Shown here: positions 17,098 to 26,662 of the stretch, one piece after another | Numbering within the stretch: position 1 is the stretch's first letter | Layout: each line of letters starts with the position of its first letter | DNA from: Terrimonas pollutisoli | GTDB taxonomy: Bacteria; Bacteroidota; Bacteroidia; Chitinophagales; Chitinophagaceae | Length of the DNA: 64,000 nt | Direction of reading: 5' to 3' | Assembly (NCBI RefSeq): GCF_029360765.1 | Contig: NZ_JARKNA010000002.1 | Span: 211,334-275,333 of the forward strand | Made by a program: the position numbers and the translations under genes | Notes under the pieces: generated by a model | The model's input: the letters and a program-made list of their open reading frames with translations, nothing else | Told to the model about the DNA's origin: nothing | Database searches by the model: none

Positions 17098-19560
17098 ATG
17101 AAAAAATTATTCTTTTTTTTCCTGCCAGTACTTTTTCTTCTCCCTGTTACAATCTATGCGCAGGAACTATCCAATACTTTACCTCTAATATCTGATGTAG
17201 AATCTCAACCCCTGCTTGCACAGGCTCTCAGGCTTGATGAAGCTTTATCATTTTTGGGAAGTTCTATATCAGCAGAAGACACAAAGCGTTTGAAAGCCTT
17301 GCGGAATAAAGCTCCCGGAAAGCAGATAACAAAATTGGTACAGGAAATTCTTGATCCTTATTGCCTCGCTATGGTGGAAATTAACCCGGAAGCAAGAGTA
17401 AAAGTTATAAGAGGCCCTGCGCAGGCAAAATTAATTCAATGGGGCTGGACAAGTTTTTTGGTGAAGGTTCATAACGAAGCCGGCGTTACAGCAAAACTGG
17501 AAGTGGAAAGCCCCAATGCAGCGCCACTTTTTCATGTATCTACTTTTGGGCCCCGTGCCAAATCAGAAAATGCACTTACTCCCGGTCAGGTAGCTAATCG
17601 TTTTGCAGAAATGGTGCTGTATCGCAATCGTCCGTTACTCCCTGCTCTTTCGGGTTTAAACTTAGAATATGTTGTGTTGCAGATTTACAGCAGAGATGCA
17701 GGGTCAAGAGAGTTAGAAATTGGTTTCAATGTTGGTCAGGGTTCGCAGGACATTGGCTTTCGGAATACCATTCCAATTTTGTTCAGCATCAGTAAAGCAG
17801 TGAAAGTAAACTTTCGGGTTAAAGATGAAGATGGTTCCCCGGTCATGGCTTCTTTTATTATCAGCGACGGAATTGAACATATTTTAGAAGACAGCATAAA
17901 ATTTGAGCATTTTTTTGATACGACTTCATGGGGCTTTAAACCCACATATCGTTATTATTGGGCAATGGTAGAAAATGCAATGCCCTGGAGCATGGAAAAA
18001 AACCGAAAAGTGCCGGGAAGGCTTAAAGGAATATACCCGCTTCCTTCACGCCGTGTTGCTGCTCATGATGAGTATCCTGATTTTTTCTTTCAGCCGCAGG
18101 TGTACAGATCAGATGGGGAATATATACATCTTCCTCCGGGGCGATATACGGTAACATTTACCCGCGGCCCCGAATATATACCGCAATCGAAGCAATTGGT
18201 TGTTCCGCAAGATGCAGATTCTTTCGAGGTTTCCTTTCAGCTTAAGCGATGGATCAATATGGCAAAACATGGATGGTACAGCGCCGATCATCATGTGCAT
18301 GCTGCGGGTTGCAGTCATTATGAAAGCCCTTCGGAAGGCGTAAATCCAGCAGATATGTGGCGACAGGTTTTGGGAGAAGATTTAAAAGTGGCTGCAGTGC
18401 TGGCATGGGGCCCGGGCTGGTATCATCAGAAAGAATTTTTCACCGGTGAAGTCAACCGGTTGTCAACAGAAAAAAATTTAATGCGGTATGATGTGGAAGT
18501 ATCCGGCTTTCCTTCTCATCATGCCGGTCATCTGGTGTTACTGCGTCTCAGGGAAGATGATTATCCGGGGACAAAGGATATCGAAGACTGGCCAAGCTGG
18601 ACATTACCTGTTTTAAATTGGGCAAAAGGACAAGGAGGCATTACCGGCTATGCACATTCCGGCTGGGGATTAGAGCCTGTGGAGCCAACCCGTGATTTGC
18701 CCAACTATATACAGCCTAAGATGGATGGGATTGGAGCCAATGAATATATTGTTACGATAGCACATCAGGCAGTTGATTTTTACAGCCTGGGTGATACACC
18801 TGCTCCATGGGAACTGAATATGTGGTATCACAGCTTGAATTGTGGTTTCAGAACAAGACTGAGCGGCGAAACAGATTTTCCCTGCATTTTTGATGAGAGA
18901 GTAGGGGTAGCCCGAAGTTATTTTAAGCCGGATGGCAAACTTGATTTTGATGGCTATGTAAATGCCATTAAAACAGGAAGAAGTTATGTATCAGATGGCT
19001 TTTCTCATATCATTGATTTTTCAGTAAATGGAGTGGAGCCGGGTGTGAGCAACAGCGAATTAAATTTTGCAGTGCCGCAAAATGCGGATATAAAAGCGAG
19101 GGTTGCCGCTTATCTTTTGCCTGAACAGGATGAGAGGGGGGCTGACATTGCAAAAATGAAATTAACCGAACCACCTTACTGGCATCTGGAACGGGCTAGG
19201 CTTGGTACATCAAGAAAGGTTCCGGTTGAACTTATTGTAAACGGAGTTCCGGTTGATACAATTGAAATCACTGCTGATGGCCATTTGCAGGATATAAGTT
19301 TCAATTACACGATAAAAAAATCCAGTTGGATAGCATTAAGAATTTTTCCAAGTGTGCACACTAATCCTGTTTTTGTAATCGTAAATAAAAAACCTATTGG
19401 ATTGAAAAAAAGTGCGCAGTGGTGCCGGCAAGCAGTGGATAAATGCTGGGAACAGAAAGAGAAAAATATTCGTCAAACGGAAAAGGCTGCTGCTGAAGCT
19501 GCATATAATAAAGCAAGAGAGGTTTATGAAAAGATTATTCACGAAGCTTCTGATAACTGA
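17098..19560 (+). CDS. CehA/McbA-type PHP-fold metallohydrolase, secreted
   Basis: 820 residues. The ATG at 17098 is chosen because a strong GGAGGG lies 7 bp upstream (17085-17090) and a signal peptide follows (MKKLFFFFLPVLFLLPVTIYAQ). Residues about 40-390 form beta-rich domains, including a carboxypeptidase-like stretch (GRYTVTFTRGPEYIP). A PHP-like domain starts near residue 395 with WYSADHHVHAAGCSHYE and continues with AVLAWGPGWYH, GYAHSGWGLEPV and LSGETDFPCIFDERVGVAR. These His/Asp motifs suit a di- or trinuclear metal site, as in carbaryl hydrolase CehA; the natural substrate is unknown. The gene is flanked on both sides by cyclase remnants. Confidence 0.85.
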   Translation: MKKLFFFFLPVLFLLPVTIYAQELSNTLPLISDVESQPLLAQALRLDEALSFLGSSISAEDTKRLKALRNKAPGKQITKLVQEILDPYCLAMVEINPEARVKVIRGPAQAKLIQWGWTSFLVKVHNEAGVTAKLEVESPNAAPLFHVSTFGPRAKSENALTPGQVANRFAEMVLYRNRPLLPALSGLNLEYVVLQIYSRDAGSRELEIGFNVGQGSQDIGFRNTIPILFSISKAVKVNFRVKDEDGSPVMASFIISDGIEHILEDSIKFEHFFDTTSWGFKPTYRYYWAMVENAMPWSMEKNRKVPGRLKGIYPLPSRRVAAHDEYPDFFFQPQVYRSDGEYIHLPPGRYTVTFTRGPEYIPQSKQLVVPQDADSFEVSFQLKRWINMAKHGWYSADHHVHAAGCSHYESPSEGVNPADMWRQVLGEDLKVAAVLAWGPGWYHQKEFFTGEVNRLSTEKNLMRYDVEVSGFPSHHAGHLVLLRLREDDYPGTKDIEDWPSWTLPVLNWAKGQGGITGYAHSGWGLEPVEPTRDLPNYIQPKMDGIGANEYIVTIAHQAVDFYSLGDTPAPWELNMWYHSLNCGFRTRLSGETDFPCIFDERVGVARSYFKPDGKLDFDGYVNAIKTGRSYVSDGFSHIIDFSVNGVEPGVSNSELNFAVPQNADIKARVAAYLLPEQDERGADIAKMKLTEPPYWHLERARLGTSRKVPVELIVNGVPVDTIEITADGHLQDISFNYTIKKSSWIALRIFPSVHTNPVFVIVNKKPIGLKKSAQWCRQAVDKCWEQKEKNIRQTEKAAAEAAYNKAREVYEKIIHEASDN

Positions 19561-19631
19561 TCCTGCTTGCAGCCGGTAATTCCTGGTAATGCTATGCAAA
19601 GATTTTCTACACAAAAAACTCCTTGTTCATT

Positions 19632-19694
19632 CAACGCTGTGCACCCGACAATGTCAGTGAATATAATGGCGGTAAACTGACGGAATTGGCTCAT
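19632..19694 (-). pseudogene. Truncated start of a class III cyclase gene (remnant B)
   Basis: From ATG 19692-19694 the frame reads MSQFRQFTAIIFTDIVGCTA followed by LN, then loses similarity. It matches remnant A (MSQFRPLAAIMFTDIVGYTV) and the starts of the two intact cyclases. It lies 72 bp after the metallohydrolase stop and about 70 bp from the end of the cyclase at 19746. Confidence 0.8.
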
Positions 19695-19745
19695 TGAGTT
19701 TATCGTAAACCTTTTTCTGAAACAGGTAAGATGATTTTGAACTTT

Positions 19746-21563
19746 TCATTGCAATTTACTAAGCAAGGCCTGAAAGCGGGGGTCATTCCTAAGCGAATCA
19801 TAATCCGGATCATGTTCGATCCAGTCTTTTTTTCCAAACCCTTTTCCAAAAACCTTTTCTAAAAGGTTTAGTGCTTTTTCATTATTACCATCTTTAGCAA
19901 AAAGACAAGCGGCATTAATTAAAACACCAACATCTTCAGGATATAAATCCAGCGCCTTATTTATCCACTGCAAGGCTTCCTCTCTCTCGCCGGTCTCAAA
20001 TAGATTTCCGGCTGTAAGAGAAAGTGCTCTTCTGTCAGTTGGATTGAGTTCCAATTGTTTTTTTGCCCTATTTATACCTTCCAGGGTTGCTTCCTGTGCT
20101 TTATCATTTCCCAGCATACGCAAACACTGAGCGAGGAGAAGCATACTTTGAAAATCTTCCCGACGTGTTTCAGAAGCTTTGCGAAAGAATTCGGCTGATT
20201 CCTGAATTTGACCACGGGCAAAGCAGGACCTGCCGCAATAATAATATGCATCATAAGAATTTGGATTCAATCGTATTGCTTCTTTAAATTCTTGTTCAGC
20301 CTCATCATATCTTTTACCAAGGGAGAGAACATATCCACGTGATGAATGACTTTCAGCCAGGTTGGGAGCTAACAAAAGTGCTTTCCGGCTATTTCTTTCT
20401 GCTGCTTCCAGGTCATAGTTATTTGCACCTTCCCATTCATAAAGCCACGAATGTGTGTCGGCAAGACCGGCATATGCAGGAGCATATCCGCTATCCAATT
20501 CTATAGCTTTTTCAAACATTTTTTTTGCTTCATTCAAAGCCAGTTGATGAAAAAGCTGACGGCCTTTAAGAAAATATTCATAGGCTTCAATAACTGTTTC
20601 CGGACGGCGGATGGCTTCTTTTTCTTTATCGGTTAAAACCACCTGTAAAGCAGTCGCTACATTTTCTGCAATATTTTCCTGGATTGAAAATACATCTTCA
20701 AGCACACGGTCATAGCGATCCGACCATATATGAGAACCATCAGAAACCCTCACAAGTTGTGTGGTAATTCGCAACCGGTTGCCTGCCTTACGTACACTTC
20801 CCTCTAAAAGTGTTTTAACAGCAAGGGTCTTTCCGATTTCCCGGACATCAAGATTTTTACCCTTAAATGAAAAAACCGATGTCCGTGCTATAACCCGCAG
20901 ATTGTTTAATTGTGCAAGAGAATTAATGATCTCTTCAGAGATCCCATCACAGAAATATTCCTGTTCAGGGTCATTACTCATGTTTACAAATGGAAGAACA
21001 GCGATACTTTTTTCCAATGATTGTTTGGATGGCTCATTCCTTGGCGATATGGCTAATTCGGAAGTGGGGGTGATAATCACTTCATAAATTTTTATCGGTT
21101 CTTTTACGTTCTTCAGCGTTTCTTCTTTTACAAACCTGGTCTGAATATCTTTTTTATTAGAAACATTCTGGCGTACTGCCTCAGATACAAAAACACTTCC
21201 GGAATTTGCAATGGCTTGTATTCGTGAAGCGATATTCACTCCATCTCCAAATACATCTTCATTTTCAAAAACCACTTCGCCCTGATGTATCCCTATTCGT
21301 AATTGGAAATCTTCCGTAGCATTACACTCTTCCTGGATCTTTAAAGCAGCATATACGGCATCAGAAACTGTATTAAAACTGGCTAAAATGCCATCTCCAA
21401 GTTCTTTTATCCAACGGCCTCTGTATTGTTCGATGATTGGTTTTTGTAATGCACGATTTTTATTAAGAATTGTAAAAGCTTTTTGTTCATCATCACCCAT
21501 TAAGGCCGTGTACCCGACAATATCGGTAAACATAATAGCGGCGAGCTGACGGGTCGAAGACAT
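19746..21563 (-). CDS. Class III adenylate/guanylate cyclase with TolB-like domain and TPRs
   Basis: 605 residues. The N-terminal cyclase domain (about 1-165) has the metal-binding FTDIVGYTALMG, ELGDGILASF and FGDGVNIASRIQ. A TolB/FlgO-like domain follows (about 190-320: SIAVLPFVNMSNDPEQEYFCDGISEEI, LLEGSVRKAGNRLRITTQLV and SDGSHIWSDRYDR). TPR repeats occupy about 340-605. It should make a cyclic nucleotide under control of the TPR part. No transmembrane segment is seen, so it is cytoplasmic. It lies 8 bp downstream of a paralog (21572-23536); the two are probably cotranscribed. Confidence 0.9.
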   Translation of the reverse strand: MSSTRQLAAIMFTDIVGYTALMGDDEQKAFTILNKNRALQKPIIEQYRGRWIKELGDGILASFNTVSDAVYAALKIQEECNATEDFQLRIGIHQGEVVFENEDVFGDGVNIASRIQAIANSGSVFVSEAVRQNVSNKKDIQTRFVKEETLKNVKEPIKIYEVIITPTSELAISPRNEPSKQSLEKSIAVLPFVNMSNDPEQEYFCDGISEEIINSLAQLNNLRVIARTSVFSFKGKNLDVREIGKTLAVKTLLEGSVRKAGNRLRITTQLVRVSDGSHIWSDRYDRVLEDVFSIQENIAENVATALQVVLTDKEKEAIRRPETVIEAYEYFLKGRQLFHQLALNEAKKMFEKAIELDSGYAPAYAGLADTHSWLYEWEGANNYDLEAAERNSRKALLLAPNLAESHSSRGYVLSLGKRYDEAEQEFKEAIRLNPNSYDAYYYCGRSCFARGQIQESAEFFRKASETRREDFQSMLLLAQCLRMLGNDKAQEATLEGINRAKKQLELNPTDRRALSLTAGNLFETGEREEALQWINKALDLYPEDVGVLINAACLFAKDGNNEKALNLLEKVFGKGFGKKDWIEHDPDYDSLRNDPRFQALLSKLQ

Positions 21564-21571
21564 AAAATTAA

Positions 21572-23536
21572 TTATCCAAACTTATCAATTTCTGCAATAG
21601 CTTCCGGTGGCCCGATTTTTCTTACCAGTTCTTTGAATCTCGGTTCTTTCCGTAAAATATCCAGTGTTGGGTCGCAGCCAATAAAGAGCATCCAACCAAC
21701 ACGTTCTTCATAGGACTTCTCAAGGTAATCAAGCGCCTTTTCTGTTTCAGAAAGGTGTGCATAGCAAAGTGCAATTCCCATCGGCCACACGAATTCTTTT
21801 TGCTCCTGTTGATGTATTTCTGCAAGAAGGTTTCTTGCCTCATCTTGCTGACCCGCACGGGAAAGGCCATAAGCCAGCGATATTTTCATAAAAGTCTCTC
21901 CATTGGTAAGACGATAGGCCTCCCTGTATGCCGATATAGACTCTTCAGCAAGCCCGAGTTGCGAAGCCATCCAGCCAATACAAAACCAATTGCCTGAAGA
22001 AGCTGGTTCCAGCTTAGAAAGCAGGCGGGCTTCTTCCAATGCCTTCGCAGATTGATTAGCAAGCATCAGGATAATAAAGGCGTTTAAACGGATGAGTATT
22101 GAGTGTGGATCGAGTTCAATAGCCTGTTCCCTCTCTGCAAACGCCTCAGCAAATCGCCGGCGTATAGCAAGGTTATATGCCCGATACAGGTGCGCAGTAG
22201 CATTGCTTGGATTCAGTTCGATTGCGAGTTTATAGTTATCATCAGCCTCATTCCAATTGAAATAATACCAGTCGTAAACCTCAGCCTTTGCTGCATAGGC
22301 GTCAGAAAGATTCGGATCGATGTCATGTGCTTTCTCTGCAAGCATGAAAGCTTCAGGCAACGCTTCGTGTGGCCGGATGCCCCAATATCCAACTCCTATA
22401 TAAAGGCGTGCAACAGCAAGAGCTGCGTATGCGACAGCAAAGCCGGGATCAAGTGAAATTGCTTTATTATAATAGTTAATTGCCTGATTGAAATCCGAAG
22501 AGGTTGCTTTATGATAGTGCGAACGGCCGAGCATGTAAAAGTTGTATGCTTCCAGGTTTTCAGTTGGTTTAGTTGCAATCCTTTTGCGTTCATTAGATGT
22601 AAGACGGGTCTTTAATCCGGTAGCGACATTCTCAGCAATTTCTGTTTGAATTGCGAATACATCAGTCAAATCACGGTCGTATGTTTCAGCCCAAATATGT
22701 TCATCATTACCCGCATCGATGAGTTGCACAACAATGCGCAGCCGGCTGCCAGAGCGACGAACACTTCCTTCGAGTATGTAAACAACTTTTAAATCCGAAG
22801 AAATCTCCATCAATGATTTCTTTGTTTGTTTGTATTGCATTATGGAAGTACGGGAAATAACTTTTAAATCACGGATTTTTGAAATATGCGCAATAATATC
22901 TTCCGTAATGCCATCGCTGAAATATTCTTGTTCCGGGTCGCTGCTCATATTGACAAAGGGGAGTACGGCAATGCTTTTGCAGGAAATCTTTTTTTGTTCA
23001 GGATCACTGTTTGAAGGATATACGAGTGGGGGCCGGGAGGTTTTAATAAGTATTTCATAAACTCTTACCGGTTCTTTTACATTCTTCAGGGTTTCCTGTT
23101 TTACAAACCGGGCAGATATGTCCTGTTTATTGGAGACATTATTATAGACAGATTCAGAAATATAAATACTTCCCGGTTCAGCAACCGCCTGGATCCGTGA
23201 GGCAATATTTACACCATCACCAAATACATCATCGTTCTCAAATATTACTTCCCCGAGATGGATCCCTATACGTAATTGAAAATCTTTTGCAGCATTGCAG
23301 GCTTCCTGGATTTTTATTGCTGCTGTAACCGCATCGGAAACTGAATTGTAACTTGCCAGTACACCATCACCTAATTCTTTTATCCAATGACCATTGAATT
23401 GTTCAATGATTGGTTTTTGTAATTCCCTGTTCTTTTTGAGTACGTCAAAAGCCTTTTCCTCATCCTCACCCATTAATGCAGTGTAACCGGCAATGTCGGT
23501 AAACATAATAGCTGCGAGTTGATGAGACTGCGACAT
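21572..23536 (-). CDS. Class III adenylate/guanylate cyclase with TolB-like domain and TPRs (paralog)
   Basis: 654 residues from ATG 23536 (MSQSHQLAAIMFTDIAGYTALMGEDEEKAF); an ATG at 23566 adds only ten unconserved residues. The architecture equals that of its neighbour: cyclase domain with ELGDGVLASY and FGDGVNIASRI, TolB-like domain (SIAVLPFVNMSSDPEQEYFSDGITEDII, ILEGSVRRSGSRLRIVVQLI), then at least five TPRs. The first 160 residues are closely similar to the neighbour and the TPR part is more diverged, which suggests different inputs. The promoter is not evident; adenine deaminase ends 32 bp upstream on the same strand. Confidence 0.9.
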   Translation of the reverse strand: MSQSHQLAAIMFTDIAGYTALMGEDEEKAFDVLKKNRELQKPIIEQFNGHWIKELGDGVLASYNSVSDAVTAAIKIQEACNAAKDFQLRIGIHLGEVIFENDDVFGDGVNIASRIQAVAEPGSIYISESVYNNVSNKQDISARFVKQETLKNVKEPVRVYEILIKTSRPPLVYPSNSDPEQKKISCKSIAVLPFVNMSSDPEQEYFSDGITEDIIAHISKIRDLKVISRTSIMQYKQTKKSLMEISSDLKVVYILEGSVRRSGSRLRIVVQLIDAGNDEHIWAETYDRDLTDVFAIQTEIAENVATGLKTRLTSNERKRIATKPTENLEAYNFYMLGRSHYHKATSSDFNQAINYYNKAISLDPGFAVAYAALAVARLYIGVGYWGIRPHEALPEAFMLAEKAHDIDPNLSDAYAAKAEVYDWYYFNWNEADDNYKLAIELNPSNATAHLYRAYNLAIRRRFAEAFAEREQAIELDPHSILIRLNAFIILMLANQSAKALEEARLLSKLEPASSGNWFCIGWMASQLGLAEESISAYREAYRLTNGETFMKISLAYGLSRAGQQDEARNLLAEIHQQEQKEFVWPMGIALCYAHLSETEKALDYLEKSYEERVGWMLFIGCDPTLDILRKEPRFKELVRKIGPPEAIAEIDKFG

Positions 23537-23568
23537 ACAGGCAAATTTGCATCTTAAAGGTATCAACT

Positions 23569-25197
23569 TTAAATAAACTCAAACCTGTCTCCATCAAACA
23601 GCCCTTTGTCACTCAATTTCAAATGCGGTATTACCAGCAATGCCATAAATGATAACGTCATAAAGGGAGAAGCTAAAGTAGAACCTGCGTCTTTTGCAGC
23701 TTTATCGATCATTGAGTATTGTTGCGCTACATGATAGCCATCTTCATTGCTCATAAGCCCGGCCACAGGTAAAGGAACGATAAGTTCTGAATTATCTTTA
23801 ACACAACTGACGCCACCCTGGTGTTCGATGATCATATTGACGGCCTTGCAAATGCTTTCATCATCCACACCTACAGCAACAATATTATGGCTATCATGTG
23901 CTACAGATGAAGCTAACGCCCCTTCCTTCAAGCCGAAGTTTTTTATAAAGGCTTTGGCAACCGGTGCTTCATTATAACGGTTGACAACAACCATTTTTAA
24001 AATGTCATTTTCAGGGTCACTGATGACGTTGCCGTTATCAATTTTAGGAGTAAAGAAAACCTTGTTTGTAATCAACTGGCCATCGAGTGCCTCTATTGCC
24101 AAAGGCGATGGTAGCGAGGATGCAGGGATCTCAAAGTCTGACGGTGATTTTTCAGCGCAGGAAAAATTATTGATCACATTTGACATTTGACTTTTCACTT
24201 TTGACTTCCCTTCTTCCGCTACCAACTCACCATCAATAAATGTTTTAACCACTTCAAAGTTTTCCAGGTCCTTAACTACTATGAAATCAGCAGCATCACC
24301 TTCTCTTAATGTTCCTACATCCAGCCTGTAATGCTGTACAGGATTAATGCAGGCGGCTTTTAGTATTTTAAAAATATCAATGCCTTTTGCTACCGCTCTT
24401 GCACATAGCTGGTTGATATGTCCCAAAACAAGACTATCGGGATGTTTATCATCGCTGCAAAACATCATTTGGTTCGGATAATCATGTAGCAGGTCGATCA
24501 ATGCATCAAAATTCTTTGCAGCGCTGCCTTCACGGATGATAATTTTCATTCCGTTCTGCAATTTATCCAGCGCTTCTTCCCTGGTAAAGCATTCATGATC
24601 AGTAGTGATGCCTGCGGCGATATAGTTTTTTGCATCCTCACCTCTTAATCCCGGCGCATGACCATCAACCGGCTTTTGTAAATGATGCGCCGCTGCAATT
24701 TTTTTCATCACTTCTTCATCTTCATTCAGAACACCGGGAAAATTCATCATCTCACTGAGATATTTTATTTCCTTTCGTTGCAATAATTTTTCTACATCAT
24801 TGGCATCAAGAACTGCCCCGGCTGTTTCAAATATAGTGGCCGGTACACAGCTCGGTGCTCCAAAATTGAATTTGAAAGGAACCGTCTTCCCGTTTTCTAT
24901 CATAAACTCGACGCCCTCCATACCACAAACATTAGCTATTTCATGCGGATCGCTGACGGTGGCTACAGTACCATGTACAACAGCTAATCTTGCAAATTCT
25001 GACGGAACCAGCATAGAGCTTTCAATGTGAACATGGCTGTCGATGAAACCGGGGAGAATGAAGTTGCCGGGTGCAGGTTGCTGGTTGCCGGCATTTTGAA
25101 TTGAAATAATCTTTCCGTTTTCGACGATAATTTCCGCCGGATAAATTTTTTGCTGGTGAATGTCAACAAGATTACCAGTTATAGAAAAAGACGACAT
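23569..25197 (-). CDS. ade: Adenine deaminase
   Basis: 542 residues from ATG 25197 ([20 protein letters not shown]). It deaminates adenine to hypoxanthine in purine salvage. Family marks: the metal-binding [64 protein letters not shown] and the C-terminal [13 protein letters not shown]. Two short stretches are unusual and correspond to 7-bp repeats in the [15 protein letters not shown] (near residue 40) and [11 protein letters not shown] (about residue 330), the second inside a low-complexity insert of about 45 residues between the catalytic and C-terminal domains. Neither touches a catalytic motif, so activity is probably kept. Confidence 0.93.
   Translation of the reverse strand: MSSFSITGNLVDIHQQKIYPAEIIVENGKIISIQNAGNQQPAPGNFILPGFIDSHVHIESSMLVPSEFARLAVVHGTVATVSDPHEIANVCGMEGVEFMIENGKTVPFKFNFGAPSCVPATIFETAGAVLDANDVEKLLQRKEIKYLSEMMNFPGVLNEDEEVMKKIAAAHHLQKPVDGHAPGLRGEDAKNYIAAGITTDHECFTREEALDKLQNGMKIIIREGSAAKNFDALIDLLHDYPNQMMFCSDDKHPDSLVLGHINQLCARAVAKGIDIFKILKAACINPVQHYRLDVGTLREGDAADFIVVKDLENFEVVKTFIDGELVAEEGKSKVKSQMSNVINNFSCAEKSPSDFEIPASSLPSPLAIEALDGQLITNKVFFTPKIDNGNVISDPENDILKMVVVNRYNEAPVAKAFIKNFGLKEGALASSVAHDSHNIVAVGVDDESICKAVNMIIEHQGGVSCVKDNSELIVPLPVAGLMSNEDGYHVAQQYSMIDKAAKDAGSTLASPFMTLSFMALLVIPHLKLSDKGLFDGDRFEFI
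24175..24209. repeat. Heptanucleotide repeat inside adenine deaminase
   Basis: Five units: cacattt, gacattt, gactttt, cactttt, gacttcc. On the coding (minus) strand they read as [11 protein letters not shown]. Same unit type as the tract at 62485-62659. Confidence 0.8.
25064..25091. repeat. Second heptanucleotide repeat inside adenine deaminase
   Basis: Four units: ttgccgg, gtgcagg, ttgctgg, ttgccgg. The minus strand encodes [10 protein letters not shown] just before the metal-binding [10 protein letters not shown]. Confidence 0.75.
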
Positions 25198-25230
25198 AGC
25201 TATGTTGTTTGAATAGCTAAGATATGAAAC

Positions 25231-25255
25231 CCCTAAATCCCCTAAAGGGACTTGC
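25231..25255. repeat. CCCCTTTAGGGG palindromic element, copy 1
   Basis: The core TCCCCTAAAGGGA (25238-25250) is flanked by CCCTAAA and CTTGC. Read on the minus strand it gives AAGTCCC-TTTAGGGGATTT-AGGGG-TTTC, the same order as copies 2-5. It lies upstream of the ade start, between ade and the desaturase. Confidence 0.75.
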
Positions 25256-25346
25256 AAGAACACAGCCCGCTTTTCGACTATTTTGTAATTAGACGACGCT
25301 GAATTTCTTACCTGTTCTTCGGAACACCCCTCCAGCGGATGGAGGT

Positions 25347-26378
25347 TTAAGCGATCTTTCTTGTCCGTTCTTTCATCAATGCCATTACTTCTTCTTTGCT
25401 GCTAAACACGTTGTTGATGTTAACGATGTTGTCAGCCAGTTTATCATACCGTTTGGTCATGAGCCAGACAAAAATGTGGAGATAATGAATGCCGTCAAAA
25501 ACAAAGACTTTCTGTTGCGCAAATTTGTCTTTGTTTTTCATAAACTCAACCGGTATTTCTGTATAATGAAGAGCAGGACGCAAATGATGTACAGCATGAT
25601 AACCATCATTCCAGCAAATCTTGTTGTATTTGGTGTTGATGCAGTTGATGGTATTTTCTTCGGGGTTGTTGGGATCAATGAAGGCGTGCTGAGCCCAGTT
25701 GCCGAGCATCATCACCACACGGGCAAACAAAAAAGGAATAATAAAAATAAAAAGGGTTGCGTTCAGATTGACAAAACACATGGCAATGCAAAAAACAAAA
25801 AAGGACATTTCACCATAGGTAAGCCTGAGGTAAAACTTTTTTCTTTTTTTAGTAAACAAGTACATGAATGTATCCCTGAATCCTAAAAACAAAAATCGCA
25901 AAACGTATCGGATGAAACCCCGAAGGCTGTCCCTGTTATAAGACAGGGTGCTGCTGGCATCATCTTCCATATTGTTTTCTACATGGTGCATGGCCATGTG
26001 ATGTACAAAATATGTTTCGGGTGTATGACCAAACAGTGGACAAACTCCCCAGATGATCCAGTTATAGATCCAGGTGTATCCTTTTTTAAACAACTTTCTG
26101 TGACTGATGCAGTGAAGCATCAGGCCAAAGCGACCTTTAAAATACATCTGCGAAACATAGAAATAGGGAATATAAACCAGCCACCAATACCAACCTTCTA
26201 ATAATGGTGTATAGAGAATGATGGCAGCAGGTATTACTAAAATATGAATGGCAGTGAGCAGGTAAATAAAGGGAAGATCACGGGGGTCATTGATGTAGCG
26301 AAGCCAGAATTTATCGTACCAGTTGTATTTTTCTTTTGGTATATAAACCGGGTCTGTGATGGTGGTCAGATTCTTCAT
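25347..26378 (-). CDS. Membrane fatty acid desaturase
   Basis: 343 residues. It carries the three His-rich iron-binding clusters of the membrane desaturase/hydroxylase superfamily: HCISH (about 110-114), HHMAMHH (about 128-134) and HAVHH (about 259-263). Hydrophobic helices occur at about 35-85 and 190-225. It probably introduces a double bond, or hydroxylates, an acyl lipid at the inner membrane, needing O2 and an electron donor. No neighbour indicates the substrate. The short hairpin CCTCCA/TGGAGG about 15 bp past the stop lacks a T-run. Confidence 0.85.
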   Translation of the reverse strand: MKNLTTITDPVYIPKEKYNWYDKFWLRYINDPRDLPFIYLLTAIHILVIPAAIILYTPLLEGWYWWLVYIPYFYVSQMYFKGRFGLMLHCISHRKLFKKGYTWIYNWIIWGVCPLFGHTPETYFVHHMAMHHVENNMEDDASSTLSYNRDSLRGFIRYVLRFLFLGFRDTFMYLFTKKRKKFYLRLTYGEMSFFVFCIAMCFVNLNATLFIFIIPFLFARVVMMLGNWAQHAFIDPNNPEENTINCINTKYNKICWNDGYHAVHHLRPALHYTEIPVEFMKNKDKFAQQKVFVFDGIHYLHIFVWLMTKRYDKLADNIVNINNVFSSKEEVMALMKERTRKIA

Positions 26379-26592
26379 GAATATTTTAAAAATGATTGGC
26401 TATAAACTTTTTGACATGGGTAATAAATTACTTTTCAATTTCTTATCTCGTCAAAAACTTCGGAATGCGGTAAATCTACAGCTTTTCCCATCATTTAGAC
26501 AGCTTTATTTGCAGCTACCCCTATTGTAAAAACGGTTAATAGTGGAATCTGGTATAACAAAAGATTATTTTAACAGCAGTTGAATTTGTCAA

Positions 26593-26631
26593 AAAAGATG
26601 AGCCGGGAATTTATTTCCCGGCTCATCTTTT
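26593..26631 (-). terminator. Strong rho-independent terminator
   Basis: A perfect 17-bp stem (AAAAGATGAGCCGGGAA and its complement) with loop TTTAT. On the minus strand the stem is followed by TTTTTTG. It lies about 30 bp past the oxidoreductase stop. The rest of the 280-bp gap to the desaturase shows no gene. Confidence 0.9.
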
Positions 26632-26662
26632 ATAGAGACTTAGCAATTACTTCCAGTGCCGA

